Positions 17,341 to 24,061 of a DNA stretch of 26,439 nt are shown in pieces (position 1 is the stretch's first letter; the number at the start of each line of letters is the position of its first letter). The DNA lies in the IMG/VR virus record IMGVR_UViG_3300035698_016065, positions 1 through 26,439 of that record. One strand, given 5' to 3'. The translations under genes were made by a program, and so were the position numbers. Under the pieces are notes generated by a model. That model saw only the letters and a list, made by a program, of their open reading frames with translations, was not told where the DNA came from and did not search any database. This DNA is from a virus.

Positions 17341-18299
17341 GTGATCTAACTACACCAGAATGGATTGGATTTATTGAGTTCTTAGAAGCTCGCCAAGAGG
17401 TCACCTACAATCGCCACTTCCTCCAGAAACCTGCTCCGTGGACAGAAGACCCAATCCTAAAGAACTACCATTTCACCAATCTCTATCGGGAATTGGATGC
17501 TGTTACTATTGAAGAGTTGGAAGCTGTAGCAGTAATGGATTCCTCGTCTCCAAATCGAAAGGTAAATATCTTCATGTATGTCCTTATGATGAGGATATTC
17601 AATAGTCCTAAGCTGACCAAATATTTCTGGAGATTGAAAGATACATTCCAAAATACAGAGGAGGAATGGCATGAATTCCAAGAAGAGGTAAGAAATTTAG
17701 AACACGGAGATGGGAGATGGGATTACTTCATCAGTAATGCAATTCTCTTTGTCCCCTTGAGAGGATATAATCGAGTATCATTTGCTTGGTTCTTATTCAA
17801 GAAATGGAAGGAATTGTTTGATTCTCTTCTTTCGAAAGTATCCACACACTCGTCTCAAGAACTTATCTTCAAATCCTCAGCAAAAGAGTTTCTCTCGTTT
17901 GTAAGGGAGTTGTTCCCGAGAGTAGGATGGTTTATGGCTTACGAAGTATTCACATCTATGTCATATTTCCAATGGTTCCCTTATTCAGAGAATGACCTAG
18001 TCGTTGTGGGACCAGGAGCTAAACCCACTGTTCAGAAACTAGCCATTTCTCCAGTTAAGGATAACGACTTAGAGCAATGGGTATTAGATCATTATCAAAA
18101 GGTGAGAGAAACTCTGCTCAAACGAGGGAAGTTCAAATGGATACCAGAAGGCCACCAAGATCATCTTTTCGAAAATTCTAAATATGAATATCCTAAGTTT
18201 ACTGCACGAACATTGGAACACTCTTTGTGTGAGTATAGAAAATACTGTAGGATAAGAGAAACTGGAAAAGCTAAACGACGATTTAGAAAGGGTGGATGA
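17337..18299 (+). CDS. HMUDK / alphaGPT-PPlase family protein (thymidine hypermodification)
   Basis: A 320-residue protein with the hallmark blocks of the family described with 5-hydroxymethyl-dU DNA kinases and alpha-glutamyl/putrescinyl-thymine pyrophosphorylases. These are WIGFIEFLEARQ (9-20), PWTEDPIL (34-41), FTNLYRELDAVT (46-57), a helical core (about 76-100), GWFMAYEVF (197-205), VVVGPGAKP (222-230), and near the C-terminus LEHSLCEYRKY with a basic tail. In phages such as ViI, SP10 and M6, related enzymes replace thymine methyl groups with larger adducts. The exact reaction here cannot be read from the sequence. It is first in a four-gene block with a P-loop kinase, nucleotidyltransferase and deaminase. 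Confidence 0.8.
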   Translation: MSDLTTPEWIGFIEFLEARQEVTYNRHFLQKPAPWTEDPILKNYHFTNLYRELDAVTIEELEAVAVMDSSSPNRKVNIFMYVLMMRIFNSPKLTKYFWRLKDTFQNTEEEWHEFQEEVRNLEHGDGRWDYFISNAILFVPLRGYNRVSFAWFLFKKWKELFDSLLSKVSTHSSQELIFKSSAKEFLSFVRELFPRVGWFMAYEVFTSMSYFQWFPYSENDLVVVGPGAKPTVQKLAISPVKDNDLEQWVLDHYQKVRETLLKRGKFKWIPEGHQDHLFENSKYEYPKFTARTLEHSLCEYRKYCRIRETGKAKRRFRKGG

Positions 18300-18870
18300 T
18301 CATATCTCAATAGTTTCTAGAAAGCTTCTGATCAACTTGTTCGGGGGTCCAGGCTCTGGCAAAAGTACAGCAGCTTATAGCTTATTTTCAGTATTGAAAA
18401 AGAAAGGGATGAATGTGGAAGTTGTCCCGGAACTTATCAAATCAAAGGTATATAGAGCAGAGAAGCTAACTATCTATGATCAATGGGTAAATGTAGCCTC
18501 TCAAGCCAGAGAGGAAGACTCTCGTATTTCGAAGTGTGACATCGTTATCTGTGAATGTCCAGCCAAGCTCTCTGCGTGTTATACAGAGTTCTACAATGAC
18601 TCAGAGGTTATTGATGGGACCTGTTTTAGATTCCTTGAATGGCACCACAAAAAACTCAATAAGAAATTTCCTGGGTTATATGTCTACAATATCTTCCTGG
18701 AACAACCTCCGAAAAGCATATATCAATCTGCTGGAAGAATAGAAGATTATGATTCCGCTAAACAAGTCTCCCAGTTCATTCGACAAATCTGTCAAAAGGA
18801 TGATATAGAGATATTGCCTTTCGGTAGTGATATTGAACACCTTGGAGCAATACGACGAAGTGTAATATGA
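18292..18870 (+). CDS. P-loop kinase (AAA-type nucleotide or base kinase)
   Basis: A 192-residue ATP-binding protein with Walker A F-G-G-P-G-S-G-K-S-T (17-26), a Glu/Lys-rich lid-like middle, and a D-I-V-I-C-E-C segment fitting Walker B. The length and layout resemble small AAA_28-type kinases found next to base-modification genes in phages. The 5-hmdU DNA kinase that phosphorylates hydroxymethyl-uracil in DNA is one candidate role; a deoxynucleotide or metabolite kinase is another. It overlaps the preceding gene by 8 nt and the next by 4 nt. Confidence 0.75.
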   Translation: MDDHISIVSRKLLINLFGGPGSGKSTAAYSLFSVLKKKGMNVEVVPELIKSKVYRAEKLTIYDQWVNVASQAREEDSRISKCDIVICECPAKLSACYTEFYNDSEVIDGTCFRFLEWHHKKLNKKFPGLYVYNIFLEQPPKSIYQSAGRIEDYDSAKQVSQFIRQICQKDDIEILPFGSDIEHLGAIRRSVI

Positions 18871-19367
18871 TGGTAAATTATAGCTGGCAACGGAAGGTGA
18901 TAAGTGTTTCCGATTTGCAGGAACTCGCTAAGAAGAGAGGATCAGAATTGTGGTGTATGACTAATGGGTGTTTCGACATAATTCATTCAGGACATGTTGC
19001 CTTCTTACAACAATCGAAATTCTATGTAGGTTCAGTGGGAAAATTGATAGTATGTCTAAATACGGATAGATCAGTTCGTGAGATAAAGCCAGGAAGACCT
19101 TACAATTCATTCCCAGAAAGATCTACCACTCTCTCAGCTCTAGAAGGAGTTGATTACATAGTTCCTATAGAGAGTTCTGATGATTTGTGCAAGATCGTTA
19201 AATCTGTTAAGCCGGAGTATTATACTAAGTCTGGGAAGATGTCAACTGATAAACCTTTTCAAATGGAGAAAGAGGAGATAGAAAAAGTAGTAGATAGGTA
19301 TCTTTTCGTTCCCCAAATGTTTTATACATCAACTTCAGCTCTCGTAGATAAAATAAAGACCTCATGA
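18867..19367 (+). CDS. Nucleotidyltransferase, HldE/TagD-like (cytidylyltransferase fold)
   Basis: A 166-residue protein with the nucleotidyltransferase signature T-N-G-C-F-D-I-I-H-S-G-H (32-43), containing the H-x-G-H motif. It also has the NTDRSVREIKPGRP loop (65-78), E84-R85 in the F-P-E-R turn, and T-S-T-S-A-L (154-159) as the second nucleotide-binding motif. Closest in style to the ADP/CDP-heptose branch (HldE C-terminal domain). Such enzymes join a phosphorylated small molecule to a nucleotide. In this cassette it may activate the group to be attached to modified bases (inference). Its ATG overlaps the previous stop. Confidence 0.82.
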   Translation: MMVNYSWQRKVISVSDLQELAKKRGSELWCMTNGCFDIIHSGHVAFLQQSKFYVGSVGKLIVCLNTDRSVREIKPGRPYNSFPERSTTLSALEGVDYIVPIESSDDLCKIVKSVKPEYYTKSGKMSTDKPFQMEKEEIEKVVDRYLFVPQMFYTSTSALVDKIKTS

Positions 19368-19804
19368 ATCTAGACATAGCCCAACGGATGTTAGAAGAAG
19401 GAATTAAGAATGCGTATTGTCCGTATTCCAATTTCCCAGTTTCATGCCTTATTAGATCAGCCAAGACTGAGAATTATTATGTAGGGGCAAATGTTGAGAC
19501 TTCTCATTACAAAGGACTTCATGCGGAAGAAGTAGCTATCTCTAGAATGGCAATGAACGAAGGGACTCTTGGTAAACTGGAATGGGATTTAGTAATTGTG
19601 TATTCACCACTTGAGAGGATTACTCCATGTGGAAATTGTCTTCAAGTATTGAGTGAATTCGTCATTACTACTCAGATTACTGAACCGGAACCTCTTGTTA
19701 TGTCTATGTATTTGATACCGGACAAAACTACAGTGTTTGAGAGTTTCACATTTCTAGAACTATTACCGAATCCCTTTACTTTCGACAGAAATAAAGTAAA
19801 GTAA
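19364..19804 (+). CDS. cdd: Cytidine/deoxycytidine deaminase (Cdd-like)
   Basis: A 146-residue enzyme of the zinc-dependent Cdd family. It has YCPYSNFPVSC (18-28), N-V-E (43-45), the catalytic H-A-E (53-55) as in E. coli-type Cdd rather than C-A-E, and P-C-G-N-C (88-92), with C89 and C92 as zinc ligands. LELLPNPF (131-138) matches the C-terminal Cdd motif L-L-P. It turns (deoxy)cytidine into (deoxy)uridine and so could feed a uracil- or thymine-derived base pathway. The 4-nt overlap with the nucleotidyltransferase supports joint expression. Confidence 0.88.
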   Translation: MNLDIAQRMLEEGIKNAYCPYSNFPVSCLIRSAKTENYYVGANVETSHYKGLHAEEVAISRMAMNEGTLGKLEWDLVIVYSPLERITPCGNCLQVLSEFVITTQITEPEPLVMSMYLIPDKTTVFESFTFLELLPNPFTFDRNKVK

Positions 19805-19815
19805 ATTATAATATT

Positions 19816-19998
19816 ATGGGTAACAAAGGGTCAGGCAGAAAGAAAGAAGTAGAACCTTCTGAGAAGAACCTCGATATTTTGAGGCAGCTCAGAGAAGGTT
19901 CCAGGGGAACTCAGGCCAATCTTTCAAGGGAATTGGGTATAACTCCCCAGGCACTCTATGCTTTGAAGAAGAGATGGGCACACTATAAGATACCATGA
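19816..19998 (+). CDS. Small helix-turn-helix protein
   Basis: A 60-residue basic protein. The segment GTQANLSRELGITPQALYAL (31-50) fits a helix-turn-helix: a helix, a turn at G-I-T, and a recognition helix beginning P-Q-A. The N-terminus (GNKGSGRKK) is a flexible basic arm. It is likely a small DNA-binding regulator, possibly of the flanking operon. Its stop overlaps the next ATG (ATGA). Confidence 0.6.
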   Translation: MGNKGSGRKKEVEPSEKNLDILRQLREGSRGTQANLSRELGITPQALYALKKRWAHYKIP

Positions 19999-20396
19999 GC
20001 CCAGATATAATTGAACTTCTATTTTCAGAATTTGGTGTTCCTGGAGAATTCCAACCCTCTGTCTTTTATGATAAGGATTCTGATTGTATTCGAGTCATCT
20101 TAGAAGATTGTAGTATGTACGAAGAATGTCTTCATGTCTCTAATCTGATAGACATCATGAGAGACAATTATAATGATAAGAAGATAGTAGGAATTGCTTT
20201 TCACACGTCTAAGGATCTTCTGAAGAAAGTGTACAAAGTATCCATAGGAGATGTAGATATCAAGATCAATGCTCACGAGTTGGTTACTCGGTTGTTAGTC
20301 AATATAGTGTCTCCTCCAGATTTCTCTCGGGAGATGATTCAATTTCTACATGAAGTGTTAAATTCTCGTCTTATTCTTGAGATCAAAAAAGATTAA
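19995..20396 (+). CDS. Unknown protein, distantly like the one at 25852
   Basis: A 133-residue acidic alpha/beta protein with no named family that I recognise. The patterns FYDKDSDCIRVILED (about 24-38) and KKIVGIAF (about 61-68) recall DUF2283-type beta layouts. The order of segments, including a C-terminal helix (SREMIQFLHEVL), parallels the minus-strand protein at 25852-26259. It closes the operon with the base-modification genes. The function is unknown. Confidence 0.55.
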   Translation: MSPDIIELLFSEFGVPGEFQPSVFYDKDSDCIRVILEDCSMYEECLHVSNLIDIMRDNYNDKKIVGIAFHTSKDLLKKVYKVSIGDVDIKINAHELVTRLLVNIVSPPDFSREMIQFLHEVLNSRLILEIKKD

Positions 20397-20403
20397 TCTT
20401 TTT
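20386..20403 (+). terminator. AT-rich palindrome with T-run at operon end
   Basis: AAAAAGATT (20386-20394) is followed at once by its exact complement AATCTTTTT (20395-20403), overlapping the stop codon of the preceding gene. The hairpin would be weak (A-T rich, tight loop) but ends in a T-run just before promoter-leader copy 2. It could be a weak, perhaps bidirectional, terminator. Confidence 0.35.
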
Positions 20404-20430
20404 CCTTTAGTTTCCTAATTTCCCGCCGAT

Positions 20431-20472
20431 AGTATAAGTGTTAGGGCTGTTACTAGTTAGAAAATTGTTATT
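20431..20472 (+). promoter_or_regulatory. Repeated promoter-leader element, copy 2
   Basis: Second copy of the element at 10449. AGTATAAGTGTT (20431-20442), AGGGCTGTTA and GTTAGAAAATTGTT are identical in both copies, and only the short spacers differ. TATAAG begins 40 nt before the ATG at 20473. The identity continues into the untranslated leader up to the start codon, so the RNA as well as the promoter appears to be under selection. It sits at the start of the internal-protein and capsid block. Confidence 0.65.
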
Positions 20473-20703
20473 ATGACCGTTACTGAAACATCTAAAATCT
20501 CTCATCTGGCTCAATTCTCTTCTCTTAGTGAGTTGAAGACTGCTGCTATCGAAGAAGGTTATCTATTCATCTCTGAAGTCGGAGAAAATTATATCCAGAG
20601 AGAACACAGTTCTACTCGGTTTACCTGGATGTTTAGTGTTCCTGCTGGTGCTCCTCCTTTCTATACATTGTTAGAGTGGGATACTGATGAATATGTGGGA
20701 TAA
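20473..20703 (+). CDS. Hypothetical protein behind promoter copy 2
   Basis: A 76-residue protein with no recognised family. The N-terminal half is helical; the second half looks beta-rich with aromatic residues (FTWMFSVPAGAPPFY). It is the first gene after promoter-leader copy 2 and is separated from the next gene by a 72-nt gap in which I see no clear signal. Confidence 0.55.
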   Translation: MTVTETSKISHLAQFSSLSELKTAAIEEGYLFISEVGENYIQREHSSTRFTWMFSVPAGAPPFYTLLEWDTDEYVG

Positions 20704-20775
20704 TTGAGATTTCTGACTTTGTGGTGTTAAGTTGACGTTTATTTGGACCGAAAAGTTTAGATAACTCAGCACATC

Positions 20776-21315
20776 ATGCAAGAAATTTATATCCCTGTCT
20801 TAAAAGGCTCAGTAGAGAAGTTCAGAGAATTGGTCTCAGAAGCTGTTTCCTCAACATATTTCCATGGTAAAGACTATGGTCCTTGGAGTATACTTGCTAC
20901 ATTTTCAGATCATGTATTAGTACGGGTGTGTTGTGACAAAGAGACTGGAAATCTAATTACCTCGTATGATGATGATGATCGACCTGGTGGAGTTGACCGT
21001 GACCGATCTAAACAAGTGAAGAAGATCTGGAAGATCACATTTACCGCTGGAGATAATGAGGAGATTGAGCTTGGAGAACCAACGGAGGTAGAATTTACCG
21101 TCAAAGAATTGGAAGAGTCTCTTATTGCTGAGGGAGGTCTTCCTGAGATGACGATGGTTCTCGATGAAGGGGTTGACCCTTCTGTTTTTCACCTAGCTAA
21201 GAATACTTTCTATTCTACTGTAACAAATCGAATTGAAGAATCTAATTCACAGAAAGAAGAGAAGAGATCTCGCATCTCCAAGTCCCTCTCCAGTATTCTT
21301 CGGAAATCTAAGTAA
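20776..21315 (+). CDS. Hypothetical protein
   Basis: A 179-residue protein with an acidic middle (a run of four Asp at about residues 65-68, and an EEIELGEPTEVEF segment) and a basic Lys/Arg/Ser-rich C-terminal tail (about 155-179). No family is recognised. It stands directly before the three tandem basic proteins and may belong to the head-assembly set by position. Confidence 0.55.
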   Translation: MQEIYIPVLKGSVEKFRELVSEAVSSTYFHGKDYGPWSILATFSDHVLVRVCCDKETGNLITSYDDDDRPGGVDRDRSKQVKKIWKITFTAGDNEEIELGEPTEVEFTVKELEESLIAEGGLPEMTMVLDEGVDPSVFHLAKNTFYSTVTNRIEESNSQKEEKRSRISKSLSSILRKSK

Positions 21316-21325
21316 TTTCTACACT

Positions 21326-21685
21326 ATGAATATCATAGAAGCCCTTAATTCAAATTCTCAACGAAAAGCTTTCTTTGCTTCTAAGGGGAAGGGGCGCCGT
21401 GCTAGTAAAACTGGAGCCAAGATCAGTTCTAGGATTCATGTGTCTACAGCGTTGACTCGAACTCCTCTAGCAGTACAAAAATCACTTTCTACTCGAGGAT
21501 CAGAATTGAGAAATCTTGTGGCCAAGGCATTGAAGAAATCTAGAAAAAATAAAACAGGGTTTACTAAAAGTTCTGGTATTCTTCAAACGAAAGCAAAAGA
21601 TAAAAAGGTGATAGCTAGTAATGTATCCATACAAGGAGTAAAGACGAGGACATTAGTTAGAATTGCAGATAAGGGGGTAAGATAA
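21326..21685 (+). CDS. Tandem small basic protein 1; putative internal head protein
   Basis: A 119-residue, Lys/Arg/Ser-rich protein. I chose the ATG at 21326, not the longer frame from 21233, because it begins the block shared by all three paralogues (EALNSNSQRKAFFAS) and follows the previous stop by 10 nt. A second shared block, S-T-R-G-S-E-L-R-N-L-V-A, lies at about 54-66. The N-terminus M-N-I-I-E/A fits the T4 prohead protease consensus (I/L-x-E before Ala/Gly). By analogy with T4 internal proteins it may be packaged in the capsid with the DNA and trimmed (inference). Confidence 0.65.
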   Translation: MNIIEALNSNSQRKAFFASKGKGRRASKTGAKISSRIHVSTALTRTPLAVQKSLSTRGSELRNLVAKALKKSRKNKTGFTKSSGILQTKAKDKKVIASNVSIQGVKTRTLVRIADKGVR

Positions 21686-21686
21686 G

Positions 21687-22010
21687 ATGAATATAGACAT
21701 TCTAGAAGCCATTAATTCAGATTCCCAGAGAAAAGCTTTCTTTGCTTCCATGAAGAGTGGTAAGACAAGTGGTAAGAAGGGGAAGAAAATCACTACTCAG
21801 AAGGAAAAGGGTCGAAAAGATTCTGTTATTCTCAAGACCAACAAGAACTCAGCTGGGATTCGAGTTGGTTCTGATAAAGCTAACGTAAAGGCTGCCAAGA
21901 AAGAACTCACCACTAGAGGTTCTAGATTGAGAAATATGGTTGCTGCTTCTACTAAAGCTATGAAAGCTAAGGCCAAGGCGAAGAAAGAACAGATGAGTAA
22001 GTTCAAGTAA
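21687..22010 (+). CDS. Tandem small basic protein 2; putative internal head protein
   Basis: A 107-residue, very Lys-rich paralogue. The N-terminus is M-N-I-D-I-L-E/A followed by INSDSQRKAFFAS, nearly the same as in the preceding gene. The second conserved block is LTTRGSRLRNMVA (about 73-85). The region between is Lys/Gly/Ser-rich and low in complexity. It starts one base after the previous stop codon. The charge suggests DNA binding inside the head. There is no other functional clue. Confidence 0.65.
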   Translation: MNIDILEAINSDSQRKAFFASMKSGKTSGKKGKKITTQKEKGRKDSVILKTNKNSAGIRVGSDKANVKAAKKELTTRGSRLRNMVAASTKAMKAKAKAKKEQMSKFK

Positions 22011-22019
22011 CTTTCACTC

Positions 22020-22292
22020 ATGGATCTTATAGAAGCATTAAGATCAGAAGGGCAGAGAAAAGCTTTCTTTGCTTCTATCAAACGACCTACTCGAGTAACT
22101 ACAACTAGTACGAGTAAGAACACTCATAGTCAACTTCAAAAACGGGGATCGTCTCTAAGAAAAGTGGTAGCAGAGATGATCAAAGACATCAAGAAATCCT
22201 CCAAGCAGTCAAAATCAAAGATCACATTCGCCATGAAGGGTGGAAAAGTTCTTAAGCCTGCTGGAGCTGGATTTTCTCTTTCAGATTTTTAA
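22020..22292 (+). CDS. Tandem small basic protein 3; putative internal head protein
   Basis: A 90-residue third paralogue: M-D-L-I-E/A, then LRSEGQRKAFFAS, a shorter variable part, QKRGSSLRKVVAEM (about 40-53), and a C-terminal tail unlike the other two (GGKVLKPAGAGFSLSDF). The C-terminal hydrophobic end could dock on capsid or portal (inference). It is followed by a 165-nt gap with a strong hairpin before the protease gene. Confidence 0.65.
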   Translation: MDLIEALRSEGQRKAFFASIKRPTRVTTTSTSKNTHSQLQKRGSSLRKVVAEMIKDIKKSSKQSKSKITFAMKGGKVLKPAGAGFSLSDF

Positions 22293-22372
22293 CTAAATCT
22301 GTATAGCTGGGGGGAGAGTTCTCTGTGAGTGTTCATTTCCCGCTTTACTTTTAATCTTCAATATCTTCTCAT

Positions 22373-22407
22373 AATTCCCTCATCTACTCACCCTAGATGA
22401 GGGAATT
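22373..22407. terminator. Perfect 14-bp hairpin before the prohead protease gene
   Basis: AATTCCCTCATCTA (22373-22386) pairs perfectly with TAGATGAGGGAATT (22394-22407) around a 7-nt loop (CTCACCC), 51 nt before the ATG at 22458. It is the strongest inverted repeat I noticed in the window. No T-run follows on either strand, so it may act as an RNA-processing or stability element, or as a protein-binding site, rather than as a classic terminator. Confidence 0.6.
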
Positions 22408-22457
22408 CATCATTTACAATCAGATCTGACTATTCTTTTGAAATTGATGAATCTATC

Positions 22458-24017
22458 ATGGATCCTGAAATAGAAAAACTAGAAGCTCAACTTGAATCTG
22501 CGGAAGTGATTGACGAGACCTCAGATGTGTCTCTCGTTGAAGTTTTCGAAGGAGATTCTGGTAAGATCGAAATCTTAGAAGAGGCAACTGTCTCAGCACT
22601 TAAGATTGAGGGTCTCCCTGCTAAAGAAGACCGAGAGATGGTTCTTCGAGCTAAGGTAGGACAGGCTGGTAAGATGAATCGTAACGGCCGAGTCTACCCT
22701 ATGGCAATTATGCAGAGAGAGGTAGCCTCTCTTTCTGAAAAGATCGAGAGCAGATCTGCATTTTCTAATGATCAACATCCCAGACGAAAGAAGTCCGCTG
22801 ATGGCAAATCTGTTGAGATGGTTGATCTTCCCACTTTTGGATCTACCACTTTCATTCCCTACAAGATTGAGATGAATGAAAGTGGAGAGGTCTTCTCAAC
22901 TGGAGTCATTCCCAAGACTGACTCTGGTAGAAACTTTGCTGCAGTTATTCGTGCAGGTGGTAAGCCTGGGTTCTCCACTAGAGGTGGTGGAACTGTCAAG
23001 AAGCAGAAAATTCAGATCGATGGTGTTCTGCGGGAAGCTCTTGTTGTTCAGGAGAATTATCGTATGAAGACTTTCGATACTGTGATCGACCAGTCCGTTG
23101 AAGATGCTAAGATTCTGGAATTAACAGAATCTCAGGATCCAGACAAAGGACAGACCGTAGAAGAAAATAGAGAGTCTATTATTGTTATGAAATACTCAGA
23201 TTGGGCAAAGAAGTATCCTGAAGCTGCCTCTGATCTAAGTGAAGCAATCGAAAGCTTGAATGCTGATACCGTGAAGTCTAACTTCCCAGTTCTACATGAA
23301 AGCATTCGTAAAGTTACTGCTAAATCACTTGAAGAGGAAGTACAGGAGAAGTTGATTAAAGGTCAGGAAGAATACCTAGATGGCGTTCGTTCTGAATTGA
23401 TCGAAAATGAGAAAGAAGATCTGAAGGCTCAGGCTATTGTTGAATTCTGCGAGGAGCTGGGAATTGAGAACGGTGACGAACTCAAAACTCTGGTCGAATC
23501 GCAAGGTCTCAGCATTCCTGAACTTCTGAAAATGGTCTTGGAAGAGTCTGCAAAACATGAGGACGAAACTCCTACTGACGAGTCTACCGAAAACAACACA
23601 GAAGATACCACTATGAACATTGATGAGGCAATTGCTAACAACCCAGCAATTAAAGAACTCATTGATAGCAACAAAAAGCTGACTGCACTTCTTGCCGCAT
23701 CTCAGAAGAAAGAAGCCATCAATGAATGTCGTGTCAACTTCCCTTATGGCAGCAAGATCCTGGATGAGAACATTGTTCCTCTCCTTGAGAAGGCTGACAC
23801 TGCGGAAGAGGTCAACGATTTGTATGAAAATCAAGTCACTCTCCTTAAGGCAGCTGGTGCCAAGGAAGTTGCTAAAGGTTCGGCTAAGTTTCTTGCTACT
23901 GATGAGGACAAGAGCATAGACGAAAGTGCCGAAGAGAATGAGCCTGTTGATGAGGCAACTTCACTGATCAATTCTGCTGCTTCTTCGTTTGCAGTTGAAG
24001 AGACTGTTGGAGCTTAA
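22458..24017 (+). CDS. Prohead maturation protease fused to scaffold (T4 gp21-like)
   Basis: A 519-residue protein. The N-terminal part is a T4 gp21-like serine protease: GKMNRNGRVYPM (71-82), the catalytic His in NDQHP (H107), and the catalytic Ser in PGFSTRGGGTV (S173). The C-terminal ~300 residues are acidic, helical and coiled-coil-like, as expected for a scaffolding core. Several Phi-x-E/A sites (for example I-D-E/A near 390) could allow self-digestion. In T4 the protease and scaffold are separate genes; here they are one chain. It processes the capsid protein and perhaps the three tandem basic proteins. An in-frame ATG at 23613 could yield a scaffold-only form. Confidence 0.85.
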   Translation: MDPEIEKLEAQLESAEVIDETSDVSLVEVFEGDSGKIEILEEATVSALKIEGLPAKEDREMVLRAKVGQAGKMNRNGRVYPMAIMQREVASLSEKIESRSAFSNDQHPRRKKSADGKSVEMVDLPTFGSTTFIPYKIEMNESGEVFSTGVIPKTDSGRNFAAVIRAGGKPGFSTRGGGTVKKQKIQIDGVLREALVVQENYRMKTFDTVIDQSVEDAKILELTESQDPDKGQTVEENRESIIVMKYSDWAKKYPEAASDLSEAIESLNADTVKSNFPVLHESIRKVTAKSLEEEVQEKLIKGQEEYLDGVRSELIENEKEDLKAQAIVEFCEELGIENGDELKTLVESQGLSIPELLKMVLEESAKHEDETPTDESTENNTEDTTMNIDEAIANNPAIKELIDSNKKLTALLAASQKKEAINECRVNFPYGSKILDENIVPLLEKADTAEEVNDLYENQVTLLKAAGAKEVAKGSAKFLATDEDKSIDESAEENEPVDEATSLINSAASSFAVEETVGA

Positions 24018-24061
24018 TCTTTATTCAGGAATTCAACCAATAGAAAACTAGAAATAAGATT

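Noticed and set aside
21233-21325. N-terminal extension of tandem basic protein 1
   Set aside because: It overlaps the end of the preceding gene in another frame, and the shared paralogue motif starts at the ATG at 21326.
23376-23834. 152-codon minus-strand frame inside the protease-scaffold gene
   Set aside because: Antisense shadow of an acidic helical region; no start context and no motif.
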